Positions 23,661-31,770 of a DNA stretch of 64,000 nucleotides are shown here, one piece after another (within the stretch, counting starts at the first letter, position 1; each line of letters starts with the position of its first letter). Source of the stretch: CAIYRG01 sp963747255. Lineage in GTDB: Bacteria > Pseudomonadota > Alphaproteobacteria > Micropepsales > Micropepsaceae. The notes below the pieces were generated by a model. It was given only the letters and a program-made list of their open reading frames with translations, searched no databases and had not been told where the DNA came from. The stretch spans positions 310,001 to 374,000 of the forward strand of contig CAVVEG010000018.1 in assembly GCA_963747255.1 (NCBI GenBank), given 5' to 3'. Both the position numbers and the translations under genes were made by a program.

Positions 23661-25550
23661 TCAGTATCTGTTGTGCGACCACGCCGTCGTGAATGAAAAC
23701 GGCACCAGGATATTCGCCGTGTTGGATTTCGGCCCCCAGTCGTAATCGGAGAGCGGTTCCGGATTGCGGATCGTAATGTGCAGCTTGCCCGCATTGGCCA
23801 GAAGATCGGCGGGGATCGTCGCTCTCAACTCGGTTTTGCTGACGACCTGCGTGGGCATTGGCGTTTCTCCCGCATAGGCTACAGAGCGCTTTACGAAATT
23901 GATTCCCCTTACCGTCACCACCGCGTCCGGTGTGCCCTGGATGATTGTGTGTACCGACGTCTCTTCGATGCCCGGCGTCGGCGAAACCGCCGGATCGGGA
24001 ACCTGCGGCGGCGGAGCCAGCGGCAGGAGGCCAAAGAACGGCCGGCGATTGAATGTCGCCGCTTTCAGTCCTGCTTCCCAGCCCATGCCGGTAATATTGG
24101 GACCGAACCCCTCGTGCTCGGGATCGTTCGAGAACATCCACCCCGCGTACCAGGGATGATAGGAGCGATCGACGATCTTCCCGTCCTTGATGACGGTGTC
24201 GAGCTTCCGCATGTTGAGGATGTCTCTGGTGGGATCGGCATCGACAATGTCGATATCCGCCAATTTGCCCACTTCGATGCTGCCGATATCCTTGATGCGG
24301 AAATGATGCGCGACCCAGCTTGTCGCCGCCTGCAGCACTTTCATCGGCGGAACATGGGCGTCTTCCTGGAACACCGCCATTTCCTGGAGAACGCCAAGAC
24401 CCGGAGGCGTCTGGGGACTGTCGGACGCGACGACCGCATGGCCGCCGCCGGCGATCAGATCCCCGATGAACTTCGCGTGGTTTTTGAACCCGCAGCCGCG
24501 CGTCGCGATAATCTCCCGCGTCAGATATTTCTCGGGCGATTGCTCGTTTTCCTGCATCTCGCGAACGGCGAATTCCGGGTAGTAAGCCCGCAGATCGGGA
24601 TCGTCGAAAACTTCGACATCTTCTTTCTGCACCCGCGCCCAGCTTGAGGGAAAACCCCGGTCGGCCGCCATGAAATCGGGCTCCGGTGCGGCGTCATGCT
24701 GCAGAAGTAACGCGATCATGTCCTTCTCTTTCGCGGGATCCATGTCGCAATAGGGATCGGGCGGCAGGCCGACGAAGTCCTTCCATTTCTCGTAATCCCT
24801 GTTCATCTGCACGCCGATCTCGCCCGTATGAATCATCACGTCGGCGCCTGCGAGCACGCATTCCCTGCCTCGCGTTTGCGGTCCCACGCAGCGCATCACG
24901 ACGCCCTTTCCGGAATCGTGGGCAACCTTCGCATATGCTGCGAAGACCTCCGACGGGCCGTCGCCATCATTCGTGCCGAGAAAATCGGCGCCGCCTTCCA
25001 GGTTGGATTTCCCCAGCGCGATCGCGGCATCGACAGTCCCTGCGATGCGGCCGCCATTCCCCGGCCTGTAGTTGTCCTTCTTGTCGCCCTTCGGTCCGCC
25101 ACCCTGCAGGTTGAGGACGCCCTGATACAGCCGCGGGCCGGGGAAGATGCCGTGGTTGACCGCGTCGCGTTCGGCGATTCCCTGATCGTTGCGCGCACCG
25201 GTCACCATGGCCGACGTCACGCCCCAATGGAGATAGGCCTCGCCATATTGCCAGTTCCAGTTCGCTTTGGCGTCGATCAGGCCGGGTGTCACCCATTTGC
25301 CATTCGCGTTGATGACTTGCGCACCGGCCGGGACCTGGACCTGACCCGCGCGCCCGACTGCCGAGATTCGGTTCCCCTGCAGGACGATGACGGAATTGGG
25401 CACCGGCGCACCGCCATTTCCGTCGATCAGCGTGCCGCCCTGAATCACAACGATGCCCTGCTGCTGGCCCTGGGCGAATTGCGGGCTCGTAGCCAGGACG
25501 GCGAGAGCCGTCGTCGCCAGCAAAAATCCGGTCAAGTACGCATTCTTCAA
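23661..25550 (-). CDS. Exported amidohydrolase-like protein with C-terminal IPT/TIG domain, HxH lost
   Basis: This is a 629-residue protein with a signal peptide of about 28 residues. The composite amidohydrolase fold is recognisable: IQGGTLIDGNGGAPVPNSVI at the start, KWVTPGLIDAKANWNW at beta1, GCGFKNHAKFIGDLIAGGGH with VVASDSP at beta8, and GSIEVGKLADIDIVDADPTR returning to the beta sandwich. The beta1 metal motif HxH reads KAN, so at least the usual binuclear site cannot form. The last 110 residues (TIIQGTPDAVVTVRGINFVK, ELRATIPADLLANAGKLHI) look like an IPT/TIG Ig-like domain. It may be a binding protein or use a one-metal site; the function is unknown. Confidence 0.8.
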   Translation of the reverse strand: MKNAYLTGFLLATTALAVLATSPQFAQGQQQGIVVIQGGTLIDGNGGAPVPNSVIVLQGNRISAVGRAGQVQVPAGAQVINANGKWVTPGLIDAKANWNWQYGEAYLHWGVTSAMVTGARNDQGIAERDAVNHGIFPGPRLYQGVLNLQGGGPKGDKKDNYRPGNGGRIAGTVDAAIALGKSNLEGGADFLGTNDGDGPSEVFAAYAKVAHDSGKGVVMRCVGPQTRGRECVLAGADVMIHTGEIGVQMNRDYEKWKDFVGLPPDPYCDMDPAKEKDMIALLLQHDAAPEPDFMAADRGFPSSWARVQKEDVEVFDDPDLRAYYPEFAVREMQENEQSPEKYLTREIIATRGCGFKNHAKFIGDLIAGGGHAVVASDSPQTPPGLGVLQEMAVFQEDAHVPPMKVLQAATSWVAHHFRIKDIGSIEVGKLADIDIVDADPTRDILNMRKLDTVIKDGKIVDRSYHPWYAGWMFSNDPEHEGFGPNITGMGWEAGLKAATFNRRPFFGLLPLAPPPQVPDPAVSPTPGIEETSVHTIIQGTPDAVVTVRGINFVKRSVAYAGETPMPTQVVSKTELRATIPADLLANAGKLHITIRNPEPLSDYDWGPKSNTANILVPFSFTTAWSHNRY

Positions 25551-25744
25551 GAAAGCCTCCTCGTGATTCAGGCCAGCACCCGGTTCAGACCGAGACTAGG
25601 TTAACCAGGCAGTTGGTTCCAGACGGAGAGGTGGCTTTCGGCGTCCGGAATTTGCAGCGCAATCATGCCGGCGACGAGTGCCGGGAGACGGGACCGCCAA
25701 TTTCCGGTTGATCTTTGTTAGCCACAACTGTTGGATAGGTCGGA

Positions 25745-26030
25745 GTGTTCCAGCCAGCTAACGTTGTGTCCGTCAATTTCGCGATTCTTCAGGCAATTGA
25801 CAAACTTTACGCCGCTGCGGCCGACGAGAGCCTGTGGCCGCAGGTGATGCAGGATGTCCTGAATATCACCGAGAGCGTTGGAGCGACATTCTGCGTTATC
25901 GACGGGTCCGATAAGCCAAGGTTTTCAGCCTTCACGTCCTTGAATTTCGAGCAGAAGTTCATGGAAGAATATCTGGATGGAATGATGCAGCACGATCCAA
26001 CCGTGCAGCACATCGTTTCCCATCACGGGG
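25745..26030 (+). pseudogene. LuxR-type regulator, N-terminal fragment
   Basis: About 95 residues (QAIDKLYAAAADESLWPQVM, ESVGATFCVIDGSDKPRFSA, YLDGMMQHDPTVQHIVSHHG) match the N-terminal sensory part of alphaproteobacterial LuxR-family regulators. These normally continue to 200-380 residues with a C-terminal HTH. The similarity stops at about 26030, where another gene's tail begins in a different frame. The open frame runs on to 26161 but is no longer LuxR-like. The HTH domain is gone, so DNA binding is lost. Confidence 0.65.
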
Positions 26031-26117
26031 GTTCCCGAGCCGATGTCGCTTGCCATGTTCGGCGCCGGCCTGCTTGGCTTGGGGGCGCTCCGCCGCCGTC
26101 GCAAGGCGAAGGCGTAA
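26031..26117 (+). pseudogene. PEP-CTERM sorting signal, orphan gene tail
   Basis: Read from 26031, the frame gives VPEPMSLAMFGAGLLGLGAL followed by RRRRKAKA and a TAA. This is a complete PEP-CTERM signal: the Pro-Glu-Pro motif, a hydrophobic helix, then an Arg cluster. It directs proteins to exosortase. Nothing upstream in this frame codes for an exported protein; instead the LuxR fragment abuts it. It therefore looks like the 3' end of a gene whose body was deleted. Confidence 0.72.
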
Positions 26118-26298
26118 ACCGGAAGTCGTCGGGGTCAAAGGTTTCGATGCGGCCGCTTTGAGACGTCGCTTTCGTTTGCTGCTGCTCGACTCGCTGGTCG
26201 CTTTGCACACGATCCGTCGAGATTGACCCGATAAGCGAACATTACCCCGCCACCGAATCGATCTAAACTGCGCAAGACACGTTTTGAGCGGTGGCGTA

Positions 26299-26871
26299 AT
26301 GCCGAAGGGAAATCATGCGGGGCTTTTCGCGATTGCCGTCGTATTTGGGGCAGCGCTTTATGCCGTCGGCACGGCGCGTTCGCAGCCCGCCGGGACCGCG
26401 CACATCATGCTGCAAATTAAAGAAGGGCTTTGGGAGTTTAGCGAGATCCCCAGGGTGACGGGCGACACGATAATCTCGGATGCGATGATGGCGAGAGTTC
26501 CCGCGGCGCAGCGTACCCAGTACCTCGCGGAAACGCGCAAGGCGATGGAACAGCCGGGCAAGGTGCGGGAGTGTATCAACCAAAAGACCTTCGAGCAGAG
26601 GGTCTTCTCTGTCGGGAGTGGCTGCGTCCAGACTGTGGTTGCGAACGCAGCGAGCGGGATCGAGGTTTTCACCGAGTGCCATTCCGGTAACGGGGGTATC
26701 AAGCAGGACAACACGCGCAAGCTCGTGGCCATGGAGCCGACGAGCGTGAACACATCCTTTCACGGCGTTCTTGCGCGGCAAGGCAAGACCATGACGGTCG
26801 ATTCGACCGAGAGTGGTCATTGGCTCAGTTCGAATTGCGGCGATGTGAAAGGCATTCAACAACTGCAATAA
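26299..26871 (+). CDS. DUF3617-family exported protein
   Basis: This 190-residue protein starts at ATG 26299. It has a signal peptide of about 30 residues (GLFAIAVVFGAALYAVGTAR), the family opener QIKEGLWEFSEIPRVTGD, and paired cysteines (VRECINQKTFEQ, SGCVQTVV, FTECHSGNG, SSNCGDVKG) placed as in DUF3617 proteins. The family folds as a periplasmic beta-barrel-like domain of unknown role. It converges with the YkgJ gene and follows the LuxR/PEP-CTERM scar. Confidence 0.78.
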   Translation: MPKGNHAGLFAIAVVFGAALYAVGTARSQPAGTAHIMLQIKEGLWEFSEIPRVTGDTIISDAMMARVPAAQRTQYLAETRKAMEQPGKVRECINQKTFEQRVFSVGSGCVQTVVANAASGIEVFTECHSGNGGIKQDNTRKLVAMEPTSVNTSFHGVLARQGKTMTVDSTESGHWLSSNCGDVKGIQQLQ

Positions 26872-26895
26872 GCGCCTTTCGCAGGCGGCGTCACT

Positions 26896-27723
26896 TTATG
26901 CCGGGAGTTCGTGGCCCAATGCGCCGGCGACGACGCGATCGATGATGCGCCGGTTGCCCGCCTGTGTTGCGGGGTCGGAGACGATTTCGCGCGCAACATC
27001 GGCGAAGATATCTTCGCTCGCAAGCCAGCGGTTTTCGGCGTCGGGGATTTCAAGCGCGATCCGCAAGGCGTGATGAAACTCATAATATTCCGTCGTCAGG
27101 TTCGACGCGGCGAGCGCGCCCCACATTGCCTGCTTGTGCGCGTTGCGCAGGCTGGTCCACACGGCCGGCGTATCGACCTGCACGCCTTCGCCATTGAAGC
27201 CACGGCGGCATATTTCCACCGAGGTCGAGGTAAAGCCCCGGCAGGCGCCCGGTCGTGATTCGTACACGGAGCAGAGATTATCCTTCAGCATTGCGCACGG
27301 GATTTTGTTGTTCGCCCGCTGCTGGCTCGACATAAATCGCGTGCGCTGATCCGCGGCGCGAACCCGGTTCAACAGGTCGTCATATTGATCTTTCGGCAAT
27401 TCGCGGATGCGGCTTGCGACAAGGAAAATCTCCGGCGCGCTCGCGGTCACGGAGACATGGCAGCAGAAGGCGCAGCCCTTCGCACAGGCTATGGCGACCT
27501 TCGAAGGATTGTTCTTCAGAGAGGTCTCGAAGAACTCATGCGCTGCTTTCGCCGCCTTTGCGGCGCGTCCCGGCGCGCGCCCGGACAGAATATCGATCAG
27601 CATGCGCGCCGCGCCGATTACCGCCCAGGATTGCTCCGATCCGCTCGCGGTAAGATTCATCCCCTGGCGCGATACCGCAGCCATTGCCTTTTTCAACTGT
27701 ACGCGTCGTTCCTTGCGAGCCAT
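26896..27723 (-). CDS. YkgJ-family cysteine-cluster protein
   Basis: This is a 275-residue protein with the metal-binding core CAKGCAFCCH (C-x3-C-x2-CC) near residue 80, followed by a second Cys set (KIPCAMLKDNLCSVYESRPG, then ACRGF). This is the YkgJ/CxxCxxCC zinc- or iron-chelating signature. The family's biochemical function is unknown. Its start codon shares one base with the stop of the M20 gene, so it is the last gene of the UbiD-MBL-M20 operon. The N-terminal 60 residues are basic and helical. Confidence 0.85.
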   Translation of the reverse strand: MARKERRVQLKKAMAAVSRQGMNLTASGSEQSWAVIGAARMLIDILSGRAPGRAAKAAKAAHEFFETSLKNNPSKVAIACAKGCAFCCHVSVTASAPEIFLVASRIRELPKDQYDDLLNRVRAADQRTRFMSSQQRANNKIPCAMLKDNLCSVYESRPGACRGFTSTSVEICRRGFNGEGVQVDTPAVWTSLRNAHKQAMWGALAASNLTTEYYEFHHALRIALEIPDAENRWLASEDIFADVAREIVSDPATQAGNRRIIDRVVAGALGHELPA

Positions 27724-29246
27724 TAGTCCGCGGCAACCACCGGGGCCGTTGAATTCTTGCGGTAGTCGAGCGGCGGCTTGCGGTCGCCGATCAGCGGCTT
27801 GTAAGTGAAGTTCGGGCCGCGGCTCCGGTTGAATTCCGCTTTCGCCGCGGCGATGGTTTCGGGACTCTGATAGAGCTGTGCAGCGGTGAGCGCGAGCGTC
27901 TTTGCCGCCACCACCGCGCCCTTGATGCCGATGCTCATTCCGCCTGCCGCCGTTGCCTGCCAGCTATGGGCCGGCGTGCCGGGCACCCAGGTCGCTGTGT
28001 TCAGCGTCGCCAGTGGCGTGACCCAACTGACGTCGCCGGAATCGGTCGAAGAATATTTCTGTCCATTGACCCGGTATTTTCGGATCGTCTGCGCGCTGGA
28101 TACCGGCGGCAGATCGCCGGGCCCCAGCGTCTTTTGCAGCGTTTCCGCAAAAGCGATTTCCTGGGCATTCCATTGCGGCGTGCCGACTCTGTGGAGATTT
28201 GAATCCATCACCCGGCCCAGAACATCGTTCGGCAGGATGCTGTAATCGCCGCCGATCAGTTCGTAATCCATCGTGGTGCCGGTTCCGAGCGCGGCGCCTT
28301 CGGCCGCTTTCTTCACGCGGTCGAAAATGTCGGAGGCGATACGTGGATCGGGATGGCGGACGACGTAATAGACTTCGGCGAATTCGGGCACGATGTTGGG
28401 GGCGGAGCCGCCATTGGTGATGATGTAGTGGATGCGCGCCTCCTGCGGCACATGCTCGCGCATATAGTTGACCATGAAGTCCATGGCTTCGACGGCATCG
28501 AGGGCAGACCGTCCGCGATCCGGCGCCGCCGCAGCATGTGCAGCGATGCCGTGAAAGCGGAATTTAGCGCTGATATTCGCGAGATTGCGGTCCTGGGATG
28601 CGTTATTGGCGTCACCGGGATGCCAGTACAGGGTCACATCCACGTCTTTGAACAGGCCGGCTTTGACCATATAGGACTTGCCGCCGCCGCCTTCTTCGGC
28701 GGGCGTGCCATACAGCCGGATCTGACCTTTGGTCCCGGTCTGCTCCAGCCATTTCTTTACCGCGATTGCGGCTGCGACAGAGGCCGAACCGAAAAGGTTG
28801 TGGCCACAGGCATGGCCCGATTCCACACCGGCGATCGGTTTTCTCTCTGGCACCGCCTCGTTCGACAGACCGGGCAGCGAGTCCATTTCGGCGAGAATCG
28901 CGATCACGGGGCCATCATTCGATCCGGCTCGCGCCACGAAGGCGGTCGGAATCTCTGCGACGCCGGCGTCGATCCTGAAACCGGCATTGCGCAATTCGCT
29001 CTGCAGCAGCGCGGTTGTCTTTCTTTCCTGATAGCCCACTTCCGGCGCCGACCAGATCTGCAGCGCAACCTGCGACATGCGTGCCGCGTATGCATCGACA
29101 TTGGCGATCAGTTTCGCCTGATCGCCGGCCGGCAGCTCCGCGGACAAAACCGGCGACCCGGCAATCACGGCTGCCGCGCCAATTCCTGCAAGCAACTCCC
29201 TGCGTGTCACGGCGGCACCCCCCCATCGGATGGACGAGACCATCAC
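27723..29246 (-). CDS. M20D-family amidohydrolase (AbgB-like), exported
   Basis: This 507-residue zinc carboxypeptidase/amidohydrolase resembles AbgB, which hydrolyses p-aminobenzoyl-glutamate. The metal ligands appear in VESGHACGHNLFGSASVAAA and YGTPAEEGGGGKS. The dimerisation domain is in the middle (ISAKFRFHGIAAHAAAAPDR, then IHYIITNGGSAPNIVPEFAE). The N-terminus contains RRELLAGIGAAAVIAGSPVL, a Tat-like or Sec signal, so a periplasmic location is likely. An alternative GTG start at 29210 would place RR nearer the front. Its ATG overlaps the MBL stop (ATGA), implying coupled translation. Substrate unknown. Confidence 0.9.
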   Translation of the reverse strand: MMVSSIRWGGAAVTRRELLAGIGAAAVIAGSPVLSAELPAGDQAKLIANVDAYAARMSQVALQIWSAPEVGYQERKTTALLQSELRNAGFRIDAGVAEIPTAFVARAGSNDGPVIAILAEMDSLPGLSNEAVPERKPIAGVESGHACGHNLFGSASVAAAIAVKKWLEQTGTKGQIRLYGTPAEEGGGGKSYMVKAGLFKDVDVTLYWHPGDANNASQDRNLANISAKFRFHGIAAHAAAAPDRGRSALDAVEAMDFMVNYMREHVPQEARIHYIITNGGSAPNIVPEFAEVYYVVRHPDPRIASDIFDRVKKAAEGAALGTGTTMDYELIGGDYSILPNDVLGRVMDSNLHRVGTPQWNAQEIAFAETLQKTLGPGDLPPVSSAQTIRKYRVNGQKYSSTDSGDVSWVTPLATLNTATWVPGTPAHSWQATAAGGMSIGIKGAVVAAKTLALTAAQLYQSPETIAAAKAEFNRSRGPNFTYKPLIGDRKPPLDYRKNSTAPVVAAD

Positions 29247-30127
29247 TCTGTCTTGGCCTGTTCTTCCGCCAACTGCTTCCGGTAAGCCTGATCATATCCT
29301 TCGATCTTGGTGCGATAGGCCGAGACATCGCCGAAGCGCGCCGGATTATACGGATCGCCGGGTTTGTAGATCTGGTGCAGGTTGAACTGTCCTGCATGTG
29401 ACGAGAGCCAGATATCCGGCGTTCTCTTTTTCAGATCTGTAATCGTATAGGCGAAGTCCTGCGCCATGTTCGGATAGCCGGGCGATCCCAGCAGATGCAC
29501 GCCATTATTGATTCCCGGCATGTTCGCGATGAGCACGTTATAGGTGCGGGCGCCGTCTTTGACGGGAAGAGTGAAGCTGGTCGCGCCCTTGGTATGGCCC
29601 GGGCTGAAATGCACCGTCAGTTCCGCCTCGCCGAGCGTGATCCTGTCGCCATCCTTGAGCCGCCGATCCACCCTGATCGGATCGTAGATGATCCCGCGGC
29701 CTTTCGGATTGCGCCAGTCGATGTTGCCGCCGGATTCCAGAACGTCCGCGTCGCGCTCGTTCATCAGCACTTTCGCGCCGCTGATGCGCTGAAAGGCGGC
29801 AAGGTCGCCGACATGATCCCAATGGCCATGGGTAGAGGTGATCAGCTTGATATCGGTCAGTTTGAAACCGAGCGATTCGATATTGGCCTTGATCAGCGGA
29901 AACGAACCGGGCGCGCCGCTGTTGATCAGGATCAGGCCCTCGCGGGTCGAGATCAGGTAGCAGCCGAGATCGTAGGTCCCGACATAATAGAGATTCCCCA
30001 CAATCCTGAACGCCGGGAACGGCGTTTCCCATTCTTTGTTTGTGATCGGCGGATGCACGCGCTGTTGCGCGCCTGCCATGGTGGCAAACAGGACCAGACC
30101 CGCTGCAATCAGAAACCTGGATTTCAT
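29243..30127 (-). CDS. Exported B3-like metallo-beta-lactamase-fold hydrolase
   Basis: This is a 294-residue protein with a signal peptide of about 20 residues (VLFATMAGAQQ), starting at ATG 30127 behind GGGAGGCGGAG. The motif STHGHWDHVGD gives His100, His102, Asp104 and His105. A further His follows in HFSPGHTKGATSF and another in SSHAGQFNLHQ, the subclass B3 pattern. The opening DLGCYLISTREGLILINSGA also resembles B3 enzymes. Many such genomic proteins hydrolyse lactones or other esters rather than beta-lactams. It shares an operon with UbiD and M20 enzymes, which argues for a catabolic or detoxifying role. Confidence 0.87.
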   Translation of the reverse strand: MKSRFLIAAGLVLFATMAGAQQRVHPPITNKEWETPFPAFRIVGNLYYVGTYDLGCYLISTREGLILINSGAPGSFPLIKANIESLGFKLTDIKLITSTHGHWDHVGDLAAFQRISGAKVLMNERDADVLESGGNIDWRNPKGRGIIYDPIRVDRRLKDGDRITLGEAELTVHFSPGHTKGATSFTLPVKDGARTYNVLIANMPGINNGVHLLGSPGYPNMAQDFAYTITDLKKRTPDIWLSSHAGQFNLHQIYKPGDPYNPARFGDVSAYRTKIEGYDQAYRKQLAEEQAKTE

Positions 30128-30203
30128 CTCCGCCTCCCGGGGTTGACCCGTCCAAAGATGCGTCTTTCGCAACGGGAGTGCAACACGCGGTTATGGATGC
30201 AGC

Positions 30204-31673
30204 TCAGCCCTGCAGCAGCCAGCCGAATTTTTCGCGCGCCTTTTTCAGCGTCTCCGGACTCGGCGTGTTGGAAACCGGAAATTTGTCGCGCCAGTGATAC
30301 GGTTTGCAGGCATTGATGATGGCGAGTGAATGGGTCATGTCGCCTGCCGCGCGGCGGTGGGGCGGCAATGCCGGATCGGCGGGCGAATCCCAGGTGCCCT
30401 GCAGGAATTGAATGGATTCCCGCGGATCGGTGCGCATGATCATCGCCCATAGCAGATGGTCGAGATTGCTCGCATCCACATCGTCATCGACCACGACGAT
30501 ATATTTCGAAGCATAGGCTGAGCCGCCGCATTGGGCGGCAATGGTGCCGGCCTGCACCGCATGGCCGGGATAGTTTTGCCGGATCGAAACGCCGTGGAAA
30601 GCACGCGCGGCGCCGATCTCATGACACCAGACCTGCACGATGCCCGGAACTCCCGCACGGGTCATGTTCTCCTTGATCGTGGCGGAACGCAGCACCGCAC
30701 GGTATCGCGCCATCTCGTCCGGTCCCGCACCCATCGGCGGCACGCCGACAAGGATCGGATCGTTCCGGTGATACACCGCCTGCACATCCAGCACCGGCCA
30801 TTCCTTCGCGCCGCCGGCATAATGGCCCGTCCATTCGCCAAACGGCCCCTCGATGCGGGTCTTGTGCGGCTGAACATATCCCTCCAGCACGATCTCCGCA
30901 GAAGCGGGGAGGGGCAGTCCGGTTATGCGGCCACGGACCATCTTCACCGGCCGGCCCCGAATCCCGCCGACAATGTCGAGTTCGAAACTGCCATAGGGCG
31001 CTTCCAGCCCGCCATAGAAGAAGGACAGGGGATCGCCGCCCAGCACCATGGCCACCGGCATGGCTTCGCCACGCTTCCAGTATTTTTCGCAGTGGATCGC
31101 GCCATGGTGGCCCGCCGCCATCACCAGCCCGACGGAATTCCGGTCATGCAGCTGCGCACGATAGGCGCCCGCATTCAGCCAGTTCTCCTCGGGATCGCGG
31201 GTGATGCTGAACGTGCCGGTGCCGAGATAGCGGCCGCCGTCTTTTTCATGCCAGACCGCCGCCGGGAATTTCGTCAGGTCGATGTCATTGCCGATCAGCA
31301 CATTTTCCAGCACCGGGCCGCGCTCGACGATTTCATGCGGCACGATGCGAGGATTGGCGAGGAAGGCTTTGCGGTATCCGTCGCTCAGCTCCCATTTGCT
31401 CATGCCCGACGGAAAGCCAAGCGTCATGTTGCGCCGGGTTCCCGCAAACATGTTCAGCAGAACCCGAAAGCCCTTCGGGCAGCCGGGAATTTCATCGAAC
31501 AGCACGCAGGGGCCGTTTTCGGCCCTCAGGATCGCCTCGGCCGCGAGACCAATGTCTTCCTGCCAGGTTGCGCCGCGTACCTCGCGCAACTCTCCCAGGC
31601 GCTCGGTCAGGCGCAGCCATTCGCGCAGATCGTCATAGGCAATATGGGGCTGGATGGGATGGGGTTCGCTCAT
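30204..31673 (-). CDS. UbiD-family prenylated-FMN decarboxylase
   Basis: This 489-residue enzyme starts at ATG 31673 (MSEPHPIQPHIAYDDLREWL). Family blocks are intact: the opening LREVRGATWQEDIGLAAEAI, the prFMN/metal region YLGTGTFSITRDPEENWLNA with AAGHHGAIHCEKY, and PASAEIVLEGYVQPHKTRIE with GPFGEWTGHYAGG. The conserved Arg/Glu residues of the E-R-E catalytic set lie in these segments. UbiD enzymes reversibly (de)carboxylate aromatic and alpha,beta-unsaturated acids. No UbiX flavin prenyltransferase lies nearby, so the cofactor must come from elsewhere. It is the first gene of its operon and divergent from the flavoprotein at 31771. Confidence 0.93.
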   Translation of the reverse strand: MSEPHPIQPHIAYDDLREWLRLTERLGELREVRGATWQEDIGLAAEAILRAENGPCVLFDEIPGCPKGFRVLLNMFAGTRRNMTLGFPSGMSKWELSDGYRKAFLANPRIVPHEIVERGPVLENVLIGNDIDLTKFPAAVWHEKDGGRYLGTGTFSITRDPEENWLNAGAYRAQLHDRNSVGLVMAAGHHGAIHCEKYWKRGEAMPVAMVLGGDPLSFFYGGLEAPYGSFELDIVGGIRGRPVKMVRGRITGLPLPASAEIVLEGYVQPHKTRIEGPFGEWTGHYAGGAKEWPVLDVQAVYHRNDPILVGVPPMGAGPDEMARYRAVLRSATIKENMTRAGVPGIVQVWCHEIGAARAFHGVSIRQNYPGHAVQAGTIAAQCGGSAYASKYIVVVDDDVDASNLDHLLWAMIMRTDPRESIQFLQGTWDSPADPALPPHRRAAGDMTHSLAIINACKPYHWRDKFPVSNTPSPETLKKAREKFGWLLQG

Positions 31674-31770
31674 GCGCAAATGGTGGCATGCCGCAACGCT
31701 CTGGAGAAGCCCGTGCAGCAAAACCCGATTCAGGGTAGTTTGCGTGAAATAGAGTGGGTGGAGACTTCAC

